Below are positions 35,433 to 45,472 of a stretch of 64,000 nt of DNA, one piece after another. The notes beneath the pieces are model-generated. The model was given only the letters and a program-made list of their open reading frames with translations, ran no database searches and had not been told where the DNA came from. A program made the position numbers and the translations under genes. Position 1 is the stretch's first letter, and each line of letters begins with the position of its first letter. The DNA lies in contig CAZFBA010000018.1 in NCBI GenBank assembly GCA_964517135.1, positions 1 to 64,000 of the forward strand. The letters run 5' to 3'. The stretch comes from CAZFBA01 sp964517135. GTDB taxonomy: Bacteria; Cyanobacteriota; Vampirovibrionia; JBFMGH01.

Positions 35433-37304
35433 ATGCAAAGAGAATCTTTTTCAGATAGAATACTGCACCTTAATACCCAAAATAAATTAATTATTTTCGG
35501 TATAATTTTAAGTTCTATTGTTATTATACTGACCGCATGGCTTGTTATAAACAGTAATCAAAAGACTATTACTGAAAGTTATCATAATTTTGGTAAAGTA
35601 GTTGCTAAATCACTGGCTCCTGAGGCTGTCGTTATTCTGGATAATCATACATTGCAGGAAAGTCGGGCCAAGCTTGATCAACTGTCACGTTCTATTATCG
35701 AAAACAACAAAGATATTGCTTTGATAATTATAAGAGACCAAAGCGGGGATATTATTTACCAGAGTGAAGATATATCACAAATAAATCTTGTGGCAAGGGA
35801 TAAAGTTTATGCTCCAATGCTTGAAAACAATGACCCAGATGGAGAATATGTTGGCTCAGTTGATGTTTACTTAACAGGACATACTAAAGATCTCGTTAAA
35901 AAGACAACACGCTTTACTTTGATTGTTATTTTTAGCCTTGCATGGCTTATTTCCAGTCTTGCTGTATTGCTGAATACCTACCTTATTACCAGGAATCTTT
36001 CTCATATTGTAGAAGGGGTAAAAAGAGTATCTATTGGTGAATTTGGCTACAGGGTGTTATCAAAAGATTTGTGGGGAGAGGTAAAACAGCTTGTTGAAGC
36101 CTTCAATGATATGTCAGCAAGATTAAGGCAATATGAAGAAAGAAATATTGATCAGCTTACTTATGAAAGAAACAAACTTGAAGCGGTTTTACTCTCTATA
36201 GCAAATGGTGTAGTAGTTTGTGATCGTTGTGATGAAATAGTTATAATCAATAATGCTGCACTTGATATGTTAAATGTCTCATCTAATGAGATTATTGGTC
36301 TAAGGATTCTTGAATATCGAGATGATAAAGGCCAGAAATGCTTTGAAAGTGTTATTAAAAGATTTAAAGATACACCTCTTGAATTTCTGGAAAGAGAACC
36401 ACTTATCACTCAGTTAGCTATTTCTAACCGTACTTTTAAAGTTATAACTTCTCCTATATTTGATTTTCACCAGGAATACCTGGGTTATACAGTTATACTG
36501 CACGATATAACAAAAGAAACTGAAATCGACAAAATGAAGTCTGATTTTATCAGTAATGTAAGCCATGAACTCAGAACGCCAGTTACAGTGCTAAGAAGCT
36601 ACGTTGATACCCTTGCTCACTATGGCGAGGAGTTTGATGAGGAGACCAAAAAAGAGTTTATGCTTACAATTGATGATCATGTCAGTCGTCTGAATGAAAT
36701 GGTTAACAATATACTTGACTTTTCTCGACTGGAAAAAGAGGAAATTGAACTGGATCTTGATCTTAATGATATAGTTCCTATTATTGAGCTTACGGCAAAA
36801 TCAATTGAAAAACTTGCTGATGATAAAAATATTACTATTTCTAAAGCCTTTGAGTCCGATCTTCCTAAAGTGTATATTAATGCTGAATCTATTGAGAAAG
36901 TAATGCGAAATCTCCTTTCTAATGCTATTAAATATACTCCCGAGGGAGGAAGAATAAAAATGAAAGTTGAAATCGATAGATCAGGTGAAAAACTCGAAGT
37001 TGCTGTGATTGATACCGGTGTTGGTATTTCTGAAGAGGATATACCAAAGCTATTTAACAGATTTTACAGGGTTGAAAACAAAGTTCACACTGAAACAGGT
37101 ACTGGTATTGGTCTTGAAATAGTAAAAAAAGCTATTGAAAAGCACCATGGTGAAGTTTTTGTAGAGAGTGAAGTCGGTAAAGGCTCTACTTTTGGCTTTA
37201 GAATACCTATTGCATCAGGTCACGATATGCGGCATCAGGAATATGATGAGTGTGAAGTTAAATATCAACAGGGTTCACTGGGGCCAGAAGGTGAGCAAGC
37301 TTAA
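35433..37304 (+). CDS. Membrane sensor histidine kinase (HAMP-PAS-HisKA-HATPase)
   Basis: The 623-residue protein has two membrane segments (about 19-40 and 164-188) around an extracytoplasmic sensor. HAMP follows (~190-240), then a PAS domain (LSIANGVVVCDRCDEIVIIN). The HisKA H box is FISNVSHELRTPVT near 375, and the HATPase keeps NLLSNAIKYTPEGG, DTGVGISEED and GTGIGLEIVKKAIE. The layout resembles WalK/PhoR/ResE kinases. It should autophosphorylate and signal to a response regulator not in this window. Its start is 14 bp after the MglA-like GTPase, and its stop lies two bases before that of the convergent dus gene. Confidence 0.92.
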   Translation: MQRESFSDRILHLNTQNKLIIFGIILSSIVIILTAWLVINSNQKTITESYHNFGKVVAKSLAPEAVVILDNHTLQESRAKLDQLSRSIIENNKDIALIIIRDQSGDIIYQSEDISQINLVARDKVYAPMLENNDPDGEYVGSVDVYLTGHTKDLVKKTTRFTLIVIFSLAWLISSLAVLLNTYLITRNLSHIVEGVKRVSIGEFGYRVLSKDLWGEVKQLVEAFNDMSARLRQYEERNIDQLTYERNKLEAVLLSIANGVVVCDRCDEIVIINNAALDMLNVSSNEIIGLRILEYRDDKGQKCFESVIKRFKDTPLEFLEREPLITQLAISNRTFKVITSPIFDFHQEYLGYTVILHDITKETEIDKMKSDFISNVSHELRTPVTVLRSYVDTLAHYGEEFDEETKKEFMLTIDDHVSRLNEMVNNILDFSRLEKEEIELDLDLNDIVPIIELTAKSIEKLADDKNITISKAFESDLPKVYINAESIEKVMRNLLSNAIKYTPEGGRIKMKVEIDRSGEKLEVAVIDTGVGISEEDIPKLFNRFYRVENKVHTETGTGIGLEIVKKAIEKHHGEVFVESEVGKGSTFGFRIPIASGHDMRHQEYDECEVKYQQGSLGPEGEQA

Positions 37305-37306
37305 TA

Positions 37307-38323
37307 TTATTCATCTAAAAGATTCTTATATTGTCTTACATGATGCTCAAATGGTACTTTTTCTTTTATTTCATTAATAATTGCTTTAACGTTTTCATAG
37401 GTTTCCTGTCGATTAAGTTTGTCTCTATACCCTGGGGCACCGGGAATATACTTAATATACCATCCAAAGTGTTTTCTACTGTGGCATAAACCATGATAGC
37501 CACCGATAAAGTTTATTAATTGCTGGCAATGAAAGAGAGCCATATCCAGCCTGTCAACTATAGAAGGTTCTGGTAAAATTTCACCTGTTTTAAAGTAGTG
37601 GTCAATACGATATAAGAGCCAGGGGTTTCCTAGAAGTCCTCTTCCAATGGCTATGCCGTCACACCCTGTAACACGGAGGCATTTTTTAGCAGTTTCAGGA
37701 GAGATAATATCTCCGTTAGCGATAACAGGTATAGAAATAGCCTGTTTGATTTTAGCTATTTGCTCCCAGTCAGCACTTCCTGAGTAAAATTGAGATCTGG
37801 TTCTGCCATGAACAGTAATAAGAGAGGCGCCACTATCTTCCATTTTTTTTGCAAAATCAAGACCATTGATAGAATTAAAGTCCCATCCAATTCGCATTTT
37901 AATGCTTACAGGTTTTTCTATTGCTTTTGAAATAGTTTTAACAATATTTGAAGCAATTTCAGGTGTTTTCATAAGAGCTGCACCATCACCATTTTTGACA
38001 ATTTTAGGTGCAGGGCAACCCATATTAATATCAATAATATCAGCTATATTTATAAGTTTTAAGGCACTTTTAAGCATTAGTTCTGGTTTATGGCCAGAAA
38101 TTTGAAATGCTACAGGGCGATCACTATCAAAAGTTTCAATAATTCTCTGGGGTTTTTTATGTTGTATTGCTTCTGAGCTAATCATTTCAGTTACTAACAA
38201 TGATTCAAGATTAAATTTTCTAAGAATACGCCTGAATATAACGTCTGTTACCCCTGCAAGTGGTGCAGCAATAACAATACTATTAATTTCTATATCCTTA
38301 ACTTTAATTATATTCTTGGTCAT
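37307..38323 (-). CDS. dus: tRNA-dihydrouridine synthase
   Basis: This FMN enzyme reduces uridine to dihydrouridine in the tRNA D loop. The ~338 residues have IAAPLAGVTDVIFR, DINMGCPAPKI with the catalytic Cys near 100, SIKMRIGWD, ITVHGRTRSQFYSG, IPVIANGDI and GIAIGRGLLGNPWL. The overall form is that of the DusB group. I start at ATG 38323; the frame also opens at a TTG two codons upstream (38329), which is less likely. The promoter is not obvious. It is convergent with the histidine kinase to its left. Confidence 0.92.
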   Translation of the reverse strand: MTKNIIKVKDIEINSIVIAAPLAGVTDVIFRRILRKFNLESLLVTEMISSEAIQHKKPQRIIETFDSDRPVAFQISGHKPELMLKSALKLINIADIIDINMGCPAPKIVKNGDGAALMKTPEIASNIVKTISKAIEKPVSIKMRIGWDFNSINGLDFAKKMEDSGASLITVHGRTRSQFYSGSADWEQIAKIKQAISIPVIANGDIISPETAKKCLRVTGCDGIAIGRGLLGNPWLLYRIDHYFKTGEILPEPSIVDRLDMALFHCQQLINFIGGYHGLCHSRKHFGWYIKYIPGAPGYRDKLNRQETYENVKAIINEIKEKVPFEHHVRQYKNLLDE

Positions 38324-38384
38324 AGACAAAATTTATTTTTGCAGTATTTAAAACCATTGTTTGTATAATATATCAGGTTTTTGA

Positions 38385-40445
38385 CTATCCGTCTTCTTTA
38401 TTATCACTATTATTTTCATTTTCATCAGGTTCATAGTCTCTTTTCAGAGGTAATTTTACTGTAAAAGTTGTTCCTTTACCAATTTCAGATTCAATTTCAA
38501 TCAGTCCATTATGTTTTTTGATAATAGAGTGAGTTATCGAAAGGCCCAGTCCGGTTCCTTCTCCGACAGGTTTGGTAGTAAAGAATGGGTCAAATATCTT
38601 TTCTTTAACTTCTGGTGGAATGCCTTTCCCTGTATCTTTGATTTCTATGATGACATATTCATCTTCAAGCCCAGTTCTTATATAAACATCGCCTTCTTCA
38701 TCTATAGCCTGAGCTGCGTTGACAAGCAGATTCATCCATACCTGATTAAGTTGACTGGCATAGCAGTTAATTAACGGTATTTCACTGTAGTTTTTGTGAA
38801 GTCTGATGCGGTGTTTGTACTTATTGACCAGTAAATTTAGTGTTGAATCAATACCCTGATGTATATCAACTTCTTTATACTCTGCTTCATCGAGTCTTGA
38901 GAAGTTTCTCAGGTCAAGAACTATTTTCTGAGCTCTTTCAGCTCCCTCTCGTATATCTGCAATTAGGTCTTCAAGGTCTTCAAGGAGAAATTCGAAGTCA
39001 TTTTCTTTTAGGAAATAATCAACTTTATTTTGGTCTTCTTGCTCTAAATGAACTGTTTGATAGAATTCAATCAATTTAATTATGTTATTAATATAGTTTG
39101 TGAGAGGTTTCATGTTTCCATAAATGAAACCAATAGGGTTATTGAGTTCATGTGCTACCCCGGCAACCAGTTGTCCCAGGGATGTCATCTTTTCAGAGTG
39201 AATCAATTGAGCCTGGGTTGCCTGTAATTTTTTATAAGCGCGCTGTAATTCTTTTGTTGCATCTAGGTATTCTCGAGTTCTTTCTTGCACCTTTTGTTCC
39301 AGACTTGAATAAGATTCATTAAGTTTAGAGGCCATATCATTCAAGCTTTCAGCTAGCATTTCTATTTCATTGCCTGTTTTTATAGTGATTCTATGATTGA
39401 GGTTTCCGCTTCCAAGTATCTCAGCCCCTTTAGAGAGTTCTTGAATAGGCCTTGTTATAGTTCTCGCAAGATAAAGGGAAATAGCCAGGCCAAATACGAC
39501 AAGGAATATCCCGGTAAAAATTGACTTAAGATAGATCATTCGTATTCTTTCTTTGCCTCTTTTGGGGGAAAATCCGATTCGTATGCTTCCGTATTTTTCC
39601 TTGCCTGTGCCAATAAGAGGTACAGATACCTCATAAATTTCGTTATCTGCAACCATTTTCTTTATAAGAGATTCTTTTTTTTCTCGTTCTTTGATCAGGG
39701 TTTTAATTTTTTCCAGAGCATTTATATATTCTTTGATATTGTCAATTTTTTTATTTATGCTTCCGATTTCACTGTCAATTTTCTCGATTTCTTTGTATTC
39801 TCTATCATTGAGATAGTTTTGTCTTCGAGAATAAAAGTCATCTAGATCATGTTCAAGTTTATTTTGTTCTTTAAGCTTTGTTTCAAGCTCTTCTTTAACC
39901 TGATCAACTGTAAATATCAACCTCAAATCGGTATATTGCTTGTTAAGAGCTTCTATTTCTTTTATTATATCACGTTTATCTTCTACAAGTTTCTTTCTAA
40001 AGTATGGGTCTTTAGCTTTTCTGAGTTTTGTATTAGTATCATTGGCTGCTGACAGGCTGAATTTATCACCAAGTTCTTTGACATGTTTACCGTTAAAGGC
40101 TTCTATTGTTGATTCCATAATTCTGTTATCATCAGAAACAATAATTACGTAAACGATGTCAGGTTCTTTGACAAGGAGTTCCATAAGGTGGGTAAGAAAA
40201 GAATAATACTGAATAATAAGAGCATTTTTTACGCTTTCTCCAATGATTTCAGATGTAAACTGGATACTGTCTTCGAAATTTTCGTTATAAACTTTTTCCT
40301 GAGATTTTATTGAAATAACAAGTGATAGAATAATTACGAAGATTAAAGCAACGATATATTTAATAAATTTGGTTGCTATAGAGCTTTTTTGGATTCCTTT
40401 TGCAGATAAGAGCTTGTTATTTTTGCTATCAGTATTGCTATCCAC
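38385..40445 (-). CDS. Membrane sensor histidine kinase with long coiled-coil sensor
   Basis: The 686-residue protein starts at GTG 40445, with GGGAG upstream. It has membrane segments at about 27-47 and 305-325. The sensor between them is dominated by long charged coiled coil (e.g. [18 protein letters not shown]). HAMP (~325-378) and a signalling coil follow. The kinase core has [25 protein letters not shown], an N box ([14 protein letters not shown]), DTGKGIPPE and [12 protein letters not shown]. The H box with LNNPIG is of the HPK4 type. Its start is 17 bp after the TolC-family gene, so it may sense outer-membrane or export stress and may be co-transcribed with it. Confidence 0.92.
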   Translation of the reverse strand: MDSNTDSKNNKLLSAKGIQKSSIATKFIKYIVALIFVIILSLVISIKSQEKVYNENFEDSIQFTSEIIGESVKNALIIQYYSFLTHLMELLVKEPDIVYVIIVSDDNRIMESTIEAFNGKHVKELGDKFSLSAANDTNTKLRKAKDPYFRKKLVEDKRDIIKEIEALNKQYTDLRLIFTVDQVKEELETKLKEQNKLEHDLDDFYSRRQNYLNDREYKEIEKIDSEIGSINKKIDNIKEYINALEKIKTLIKEREKKESLIKKMVADNEIYEVSVPLIGTGKEKYGSIRIGFSPKRGKERIRMIYLKSIFTGIFLVVFGLAISLYLARTITRPIQELSKGAEILGSGNLNHRITIKTGNEIEMLAESLNDMASKLNESYSSLEQKVQERTREYLDATKELQRAYKKLQATQAQLIHSEKMTSLGQLVAGVAHELNNPIGFIYGNMKPLTNYINNIIKLIEFYQTVHLEQEDQNKVDYFLKENDFEFLLEDLEDLIADIREGAERAQKIVLDLRNFSRLDEAEYKEVDIHQGIDSTLNLLVNKYKHRIRLHKNYSEIPLINCYASQLNQVWMNLLVNAAQAIDEEGDVYIRTGLEDEYVIIEIKDTGKGIPPEVKEKIFDPFFTTKPVGEGTGLGLSITHSIIKKHNGLIEIESEIGKGTTFTVKLPLKRDYEPDENENNSDNKEDG

Positions 40446-40462
40446 CTTACACTCCCTGGTGT

Positions 40463-42130
40463 TTACAGAATTTGTTCGGGTTTTTCTTGAAGTATGTACT
40501 GATCAATGTTTGATTCAATATTATCATAAGGCAGGAGAGGTTTGACTATAAAATTTATGCCCAGTTCATCTGTTTCGCCCATTACCCTGTCTAAGCGTGC
40601 TTTAGCAACGTTATATTCATACATAGACAGGATAAATTGGGTTTTAACTTTTGCTTCAAGCAGTTGTGCCTTGATAACTTTTTCAGAATCTATAATTTCA
40701 AGCTCAAAACTCTGTCTTGCCAGTGATCTGTTTTCAATTGCTTTATCAACAGCAGTTTCAGTAGCCTTGAGCTTCTTTTCTGCTTCTTGAAGAGTTAAAT
40801 AAGCGTCAGTTACCTCGAGAGCGATACCCTGTTGAAGTTGTCTTCGCTGTTGTTTCATTTTAGCCAGTTCGTGTTTTTTTTGATTTACTCTTGAACGAGT
40901 TTGAAGGCCATCAAACAAAGGTATGTCAGCTATTACGCTAAATCTGAAGTCAACCGGGTCAGGTTCAAGATAACTTTTATCGTCAAGATTATATTCAAAG
41001 GCAGAATCTATGAATAGTTTAGGCCTATTTTCTGCTCTTGTTGCTTTAATGTCATATTTTTTGGCTCTGATGCCATATTCAAGTTCAGAAAATTCAGGTC
41101 TGTTTAAAAAAGCTTTATGGATAGAATCTTTAAGGGCAGCATCAATGTATTCAACAGACTGTGTTTCTTCTGCAACATCAATGTTTATGTCTTCATCAAT
41201 GCCTATAATTTGCTTGAGGGCAGCTTTTGTCAGCTCAAGAGATTTTTCCGTTTCTGCTAGTTTTGATCTGATTAACCCAAGTGTTGCTTCAACTTCAAGG
41301 AGATCAAGTTTTGTTACGTTTTCAGCGCCTGCGTTGTAAAGACCTTCTATTATATCTTTTAATGTCTCGAACTTAATTTCAGTATCTCTTGCCAGCTCAA
41401 CACCATCTTTAGAGAGAAGGACCTTATTATAGTAGTCTTTAATTTGAAACACAAGGTCATTTTTAACTTTTTTAAATGAGCTTCTTGATGCTCCTATGCC
41501 AGCTTTTGCCTGTTTGTTCTTGTTATAAACTTGCCCCCAGAGAAACAAGGGTTGCTGATAAGATATTTCTGTTCTGAAGAGATGAGTTCCCATTAGCGGA
41601 GTCCAGAGGATGTCTTTGCCGTCATCATGAATTTTGTTTTTAGCATGTTGTACGAGTTGATTAAAAGCAATATCAGGTGTTGTTCCGGCTCTAGCTGCAG
41701 CAGCTGCAATAACATCCATTTCTGTTATAGCAGACCCGCTTATGGGATTGACACCTGAAATTAGTGCAACATCTCTTAGTGATTCCATAACAGAGTTTTC
41801 AGCAATAGTGCTCACAAGATCATCAGGGAACCTGGTTTTTATAACATTGTTTGTATTAAAATAGTTATATGACGCTTTTACATGAATTCTGGGAAAATAA
41901 CCAGACCTGGCTTCAGCTAATCTTGCCCTTGATACCTCGATTTCTTCTTTTGCCTGCAACAACAAAGGGGATTGTTCAAGAGAAATGTTTATACATTCTG
42001 GCAAGGTTAATATTTTTACTTTATTTAACTCAATATTATCAAAGTTTTCACTGGCAAAACAATAATTTATGCTGAATAAAACAAGTATAAAGCTGGTTAA
42101 AATCCTTATAAACCTTTTTTTATCTAACAT
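40463..42130 (-). CDS. TolC-family outer membrane efflux protein
   Basis: The 555-residue protein has a signal peptide (residues 8-26, ending YCFAS). It has two OEP-type repeats of alternating helix and strand: LPECINISLEQSPLLLQAKEEIEVSRARLAEARSG in the first and FSVIADIPLFDGLQTRSRVNQKK in the second. Trimers form a beta-barrel with a periplasmic alpha-helical tunnel for export of small molecules or proteins. Length is a little above E. coli TolC. An insertion of ~90 residues near 105-195 is unusual. No membrane fusion or inner-membrane pump gene adjoins it; the histidine kinase downstream is its likely operon partner. Confidence 0.88.
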   Translation of the reverse strand: MLDKKRFIRILTSFILVLFSINYCFASENFDNIELNKVKILTLPECINISLEQSPLLLQAKEEIEVSRARLAEARSGYFPRIHVKASYNYFNTNNVIKTRFPDDLVSTIAENSVMESLRDVALISGVNPISGSAITEMDVIAAAAARAGTTPDIAFNQLVQHAKNKIHDDGKDILWTPLMGTHLFRTEISYQQPLFLWGQVYNKNKQAKAGIGASRSSFKKVKNDLVFQIKDYYNKVLLSKDGVELARDTEIKFETLKDIIEGLYNAGAENVTKLDLLEVEATLGLIRSKLAETEKSLELTKAALKQIIGIDEDINIDVAEETQSVEYIDAALKDSIHKAFLNRPEFSELEYGIRAKKYDIKATRAENRPKLFIDSAFEYNLDDKSYLEPDPVDFRFSVIADIPLFDGLQTRSRVNQKKHELAKMKQQRRQLQQGIALEVTDAYLTLQEAEKKLKATETAVDKAIENRSLARQSFELEIIDSEKVIKAQLLEAKVKTQFILSMYEYNVAKARLDRVMGETDELGINFIVKPLLPYDNIESNIDQYILQEKPEQIL

Positions 42131-42531
42131 TTTCTGTTTTCCCCTTTAAATATCTTTAAATATTTTATCAAAAACTTAAAGTCATAAGAATAAATTTGGC
42201 ACTTGTAAGAAAGAATTAACGATAAGTAAAAATGAATGTTAAAAAAAATTGTTAAATTTAAAACATATAATTTTTTGCGAAAGCCAAATTTTATTGCTAT
42301 AAGTGAAGCTTGATATTTAATTATGTTGATTAAGATTAAATTTGACAATAACTAACAATTAAAATTACAAAAAATAACATATTTTGCTATAGCATAAAGT
42401 TGAAATATCTGTTATATTTAATTATGAGGGGTATCAATACTGAATTTTTTTAAACTTTTATAATATTGTTTCTGTGATGTTTTTTATAGAATGCCCTGAA
42501 TTATTCCGTTAAACATTATAAGGAGGGGTTT
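42131..42531. other. AT-rich intergenic region
   Basis: This 401-bp divergent spacer is AT-rich. A short 74-codon minus frame at 42124-42348 has no family features and overlaps the TolC start. I see no gene or riboswitch. Confidence 0.5.
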
Positions 42532-42732
42532 GTGAACATCCACAATGAAATGTTCAAAGTGAGAAAAGATATTCACGATCTCAAACAACAACTGAACTTT
42601 TTGAATGAAACCTGTCAGAAGAAAGGGTCATCTGATATTTACAGACAAATCGAAGAAACGACCGAACAGCTTCAACATTTAAGAGTCAGGATGCACATTC
42701 TGGAAAAACTCTGCGGCAAATTTCAAACATAA
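42532..42732 (+). CDS. Small coiled-coil protein
   Basis: The 66-residue protein starts at GTG with a strong AAGGAGG site at nine bases. It is almost entirely helical and charged, with heptads of Leu/Ile/Met (e.g. IHDLKQQLNFLNETC and EETTEQLQHLRVRMHILEKLC). Two Cys flank the coil region. I do not recognise it. The strong ribosome-binding site and coiled-coil composition argue that it is real. It is flanked by the TolC and dikinase genes, both on the opposite strand, so it is monocistronic. Confidence 0.6.
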   Translation: MNIHNEMFKVRKDIHDLKQQLNFLNETCQKKGSSDIYRQIEETTEQLQHLRVRMHILEKLCGKFQT

Positions 42733-42810
42733 TGTTAATATACAGTTTTTTTACTTCAGGTGAGATATCCTGAAGAAGTATGTTTATTTGTTCAGTAATG
42801 TAATTGTATA

Positions 42811-45435
42811 TTAATCTATATGTTCATTATTTTCAGTTTTAAGCAAGACAATACCTTTCTGGCCATCCATTTCAACAATCATATTATCTTTCAGGGATTC
42901 TAAAAGGTTGTCTATACCTACTATGGCAGGAATACCCATTTCTCTTGCTACAATTGCTGAATGCGAAAGTAAACTCCCTCTTTCTACAAGAAGTCCTTTA
43001 GCCATTGAAAATAACGGGGCCCATCCCGGGTCAGTTTTTTCAGCTACCAGAATATATCCAGATAAATCATTAACTATTTCTGGGTTTTTAACAATTTTAA
43101 CGCTAGCTTTAACCTTTCCGGGGCTGCATCCTATCCCCTGTAAATAACTATAATCCTTCATTGGTGAAGGTTTTTCATGCTTAAATGTGTTATTATAGGC
43201 TATTCCGTGTGTTTCAAATCTGCCGGGAATATTTATTTTTTCATAATGGCTGTATTCAATCTTTCTTAAAGAGATTATATCCTTTAAATTTGCGGAAATA
43301 GCTGTTCCATGAGCATAAGAAAAAACTTCATCTGTGGTAAGATAGAATATGTCGTCTGTTTCATTAATAATGTTTTCTAAGCTTAGCTTTTTGCCTGTTT
43401 CAAGGAAAATATCACGAATACACGCAAAAACTCTTGTTCTTTCAAATCTTAAGTTTTCACGATTTTTAATTTTTTCTCTGGCATTTTTAAGAATAAAATT
43501 AAAGATAATTTTCTTAAGAGGTTTATTATTAAGTGATTGATTAACTACCTTTTCAGCTTTTAGTCTTAAATTTTGTTCTTTATTTTTAATATTTTCAAGA
43601 TCAAAAGGCCCCTGATTAATATATTTTTGTAATAACGAGATAAATTTCTCAGGTTTATGCTTATAAGTTTTCGTTTCAAGCTTTAATTCATTAACACACC
43701 TGTCTCCAAAGCGTTCCAGGTGATTTTCTATTAGAATTTTAACCTCAGGATAATTATTTAGACCTTCCAGTATAGTGTCTGGTTTGTTGTTTAAGAAAAA
43801 TTGCTTTATTTCGTCTTGATCAATGATTATATTTGATAATTTTAATATACTTCTAACTGGTTCCGTAGATATAATATCTCCTTCTCCGACAAGGAGGTCA
43901 TTTTGTAATGTATCATCAAGACTTATGCCCCATTCTTTTACGAACTTTTTCAAGAAACCATAAAAAATCATTGCATAAAAGTCATTTATTATAGGTGCAT
44001 TCCAGCTTTTTAGTAATTTTTTAACAAGGAAATTATAGTATTCCAGCAAGGTAAAAACATCCTTTTCTTTTAGATCCTGGCTCTTTATTGGTTTAAGAGT
44101 GTTATTTAGGTTATCGTAAAAGGCTTTAATCATACCGGGTAAATTATAAAAGTTATATATCAGGTTAAATGACAGTTTTGCTACTCTAAAATAGTCATTA
44201 TATAGAGTTTTTTTAATGACAGGTAGGCAATCAATTTTTTCTTTGACGCCCATCATTTGTTCCATAAAATCAGCATTTATGGAGTAGCCTGGTAAAAGAG
44301 ATAAAATTTTATACCAGTTGTTCAGGTTATAGTATACTCTGCCCTGAATAAGGCCTATCATCTCAAATATATTAAGATTTTCTTCAATAGTATTCTGTTC
44401 TACCCCCATTATGATTGAAAACTGTATATATACTTCTGTGTAAACTCTTCTTATAAAGGAAAATGTTAAGGGTAGAGTAACATCAGCGTAGCTTTCAATT
44501 ATGTTAGAGTTATCCCAAATATATTTAAATTGGTTTTTATCAGGTTTTTTATAGATAATAGTTATTGGTCTAGCCTGTAATAGATAGAGTTTCTCATTAT
44601 AAAATGCCCATTCAATGTCCTGTGGAGCATTAAACAGATTGTTGATTTTTTGTACTTTTTCAACAATATTTAAAACCTGTTGATCTTTAAGTGAAGGCAT
44701 TGTTTGAAGGATAGTATTGACCTGTTTGCAGGTTACCCCGTAGCCATTGGTAGTATCTAATTTATACATTACAGTTTTTTTGGTGATTTGAGAGTTAATT
44801 TTGTTATCAATTACTTTATATGTATCACCTGTAAATTCTCCAGATACCAGTCCCTGGCCTGTGCCATAAGTAGCAGAAATAACAACAGTATTTTTATCTC
44901 CTGATAAGGGATCCAGGCCAAATGCTATACCTGATACATCTGCATCTATCATTTTTTGAATAATAACAGCCAGCTTTAAGTCTTCCGGGTTGAGGTTATT
45001 TAGTTTTAAATAGTTTATAGCTCTTTCGCTGAAAGCTGATAGCCATACTTTTTTTATTGTTTCAATTAGATTATCTGCTTTAACGTACAAAAAAGAGTCA
45101 AATTGTCCTGCAAATGAGAAATCAGGACTATCTTCTATTGTTGCTGATGATCTTACAGCAAGAAAATCATCCTGTAAACTTAGGTCATCAAGTGATTTGA
45201 CAATTTCAATTTCAATTTCTTCTTGTATAACAATATTATCAGTGGTTTGTTTTAGGTTGTCGATTTTATCAACAGTGCTTTTTTGCATACAGTATTGCTC
45301 AAAGGCATTTGTGGTAATAACAAACCATTCAGGAACATTGTAACCTGCTTTATAGAGTTGATAAAGGTTAGCTGCCTTATTTCCTGTTAACTCTTTATCT
45401 ATTGTTTCACTTTTATAGGGGTTAAAAATGTACAT
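42811..45435 (-). CDS. PEP-synthase / rifampin-phosphotransferase-like dikinase
   Basis: The 874-residue protein has an N-terminal ATP-binding PPDK domain (GNKAANLYQLYKAGYNVPEWFVIT, VRSSATIEDSPDFSFAGQFDS near 96, IQKMIDADVSGIAFGLDPLSG, EWAFYNEKLYLLQARPI near 300). A long divergent middle follows, then a C-terminal swivelling His domain (GSLLSHSAIVAREMGIPAIVG near 840). The PEP/pyruvate-binding TIM barrel is absent. That is the order in rifampin phosphotransferase, not PEP synthase. A phosphohistidine would move the beta-phosphate of ATP to an unknown acceptor. It lies 37 bp after the UbiA gene. The ATG has TAAGGA upstream. Confidence 0.8.
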   Translation of the reverse strand: MYIFNPYKSETIDKELTGNKAANLYQLYKAGYNVPEWFVITTNAFEQYCMQKSTVDKIDNLKQTTDNIVIQEEIEIEIVKSLDDLSLQDDFLAVRSSATIEDSPDFSFAGQFDSFLYVKADNLIETIKKVWLSAFSERAINYLKLNNLNPEDLKLAVIIQKMIDADVSGIAFGLDPLSGDKNTVVISATYGTGQGLVSGEFTGDTYKVIDNKINSQITKKTVMYKLDTTNGYGVTCKQVNTILQTMPSLKDQQVLNIVEKVQKINNLFNAPQDIEWAFYNEKLYLLQARPITIIYKKPDKNQFKYIWDNSNIIESYADVTLPLTFSFIRRVYTEVYIQFSIIMGVEQNTIEENLNIFEMIGLIQGRVYYNLNNWYKILSLLPGYSINADFMEQMMGVKEKIDCLPVIKKTLYNDYFRVAKLSFNLIYNFYNLPGMIKAFYDNLNNTLKPIKSQDLKEKDVFTLLEYYNFLVKKLLKSWNAPIINDFYAMIFYGFLKKFVKEWGISLDDTLQNDLLVGEGDIISTEPVRSILKLSNIIIDQDEIKQFFLNNKPDTILEGLNNYPEVKILIENHLERFGDRCVNELKLETKTYKHKPEKFISLLQKYINQGPFDLENIKNKEQNLRLKAEKVVNQSLNNKPLKKIIFNFILKNAREKIKNRENLRFERTRVFACIRDIFLETGKKLSLENIINETDDIFYLTTDEVFSYAHGTAISANLKDIISLRKIEYSHYEKINIPGRFETHGIAYNNTFKHEKPSPMKDYSYLQGIGCSPGKVKASVKIVKNPEIVNDLSGYILVAEKTDPGWAPLFSMAKGLLVERGSLLSHSAIVAREMGIPAIVGIDNLLESLKDNMIVEMDGQKGIVLLKTENNEHID

Positions 45436-45472
45436 TTCTAAAAAATCCTTAATAAAAATTAGTTTTTATTTA

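Noticed and set aside
42753..42775. CTTCAGG/CCTGAAG hairpin as a terminator after the small coiled-coil gene
   Set aside because: The stem is short and has no T-run on its 3' side; function is uncertain.
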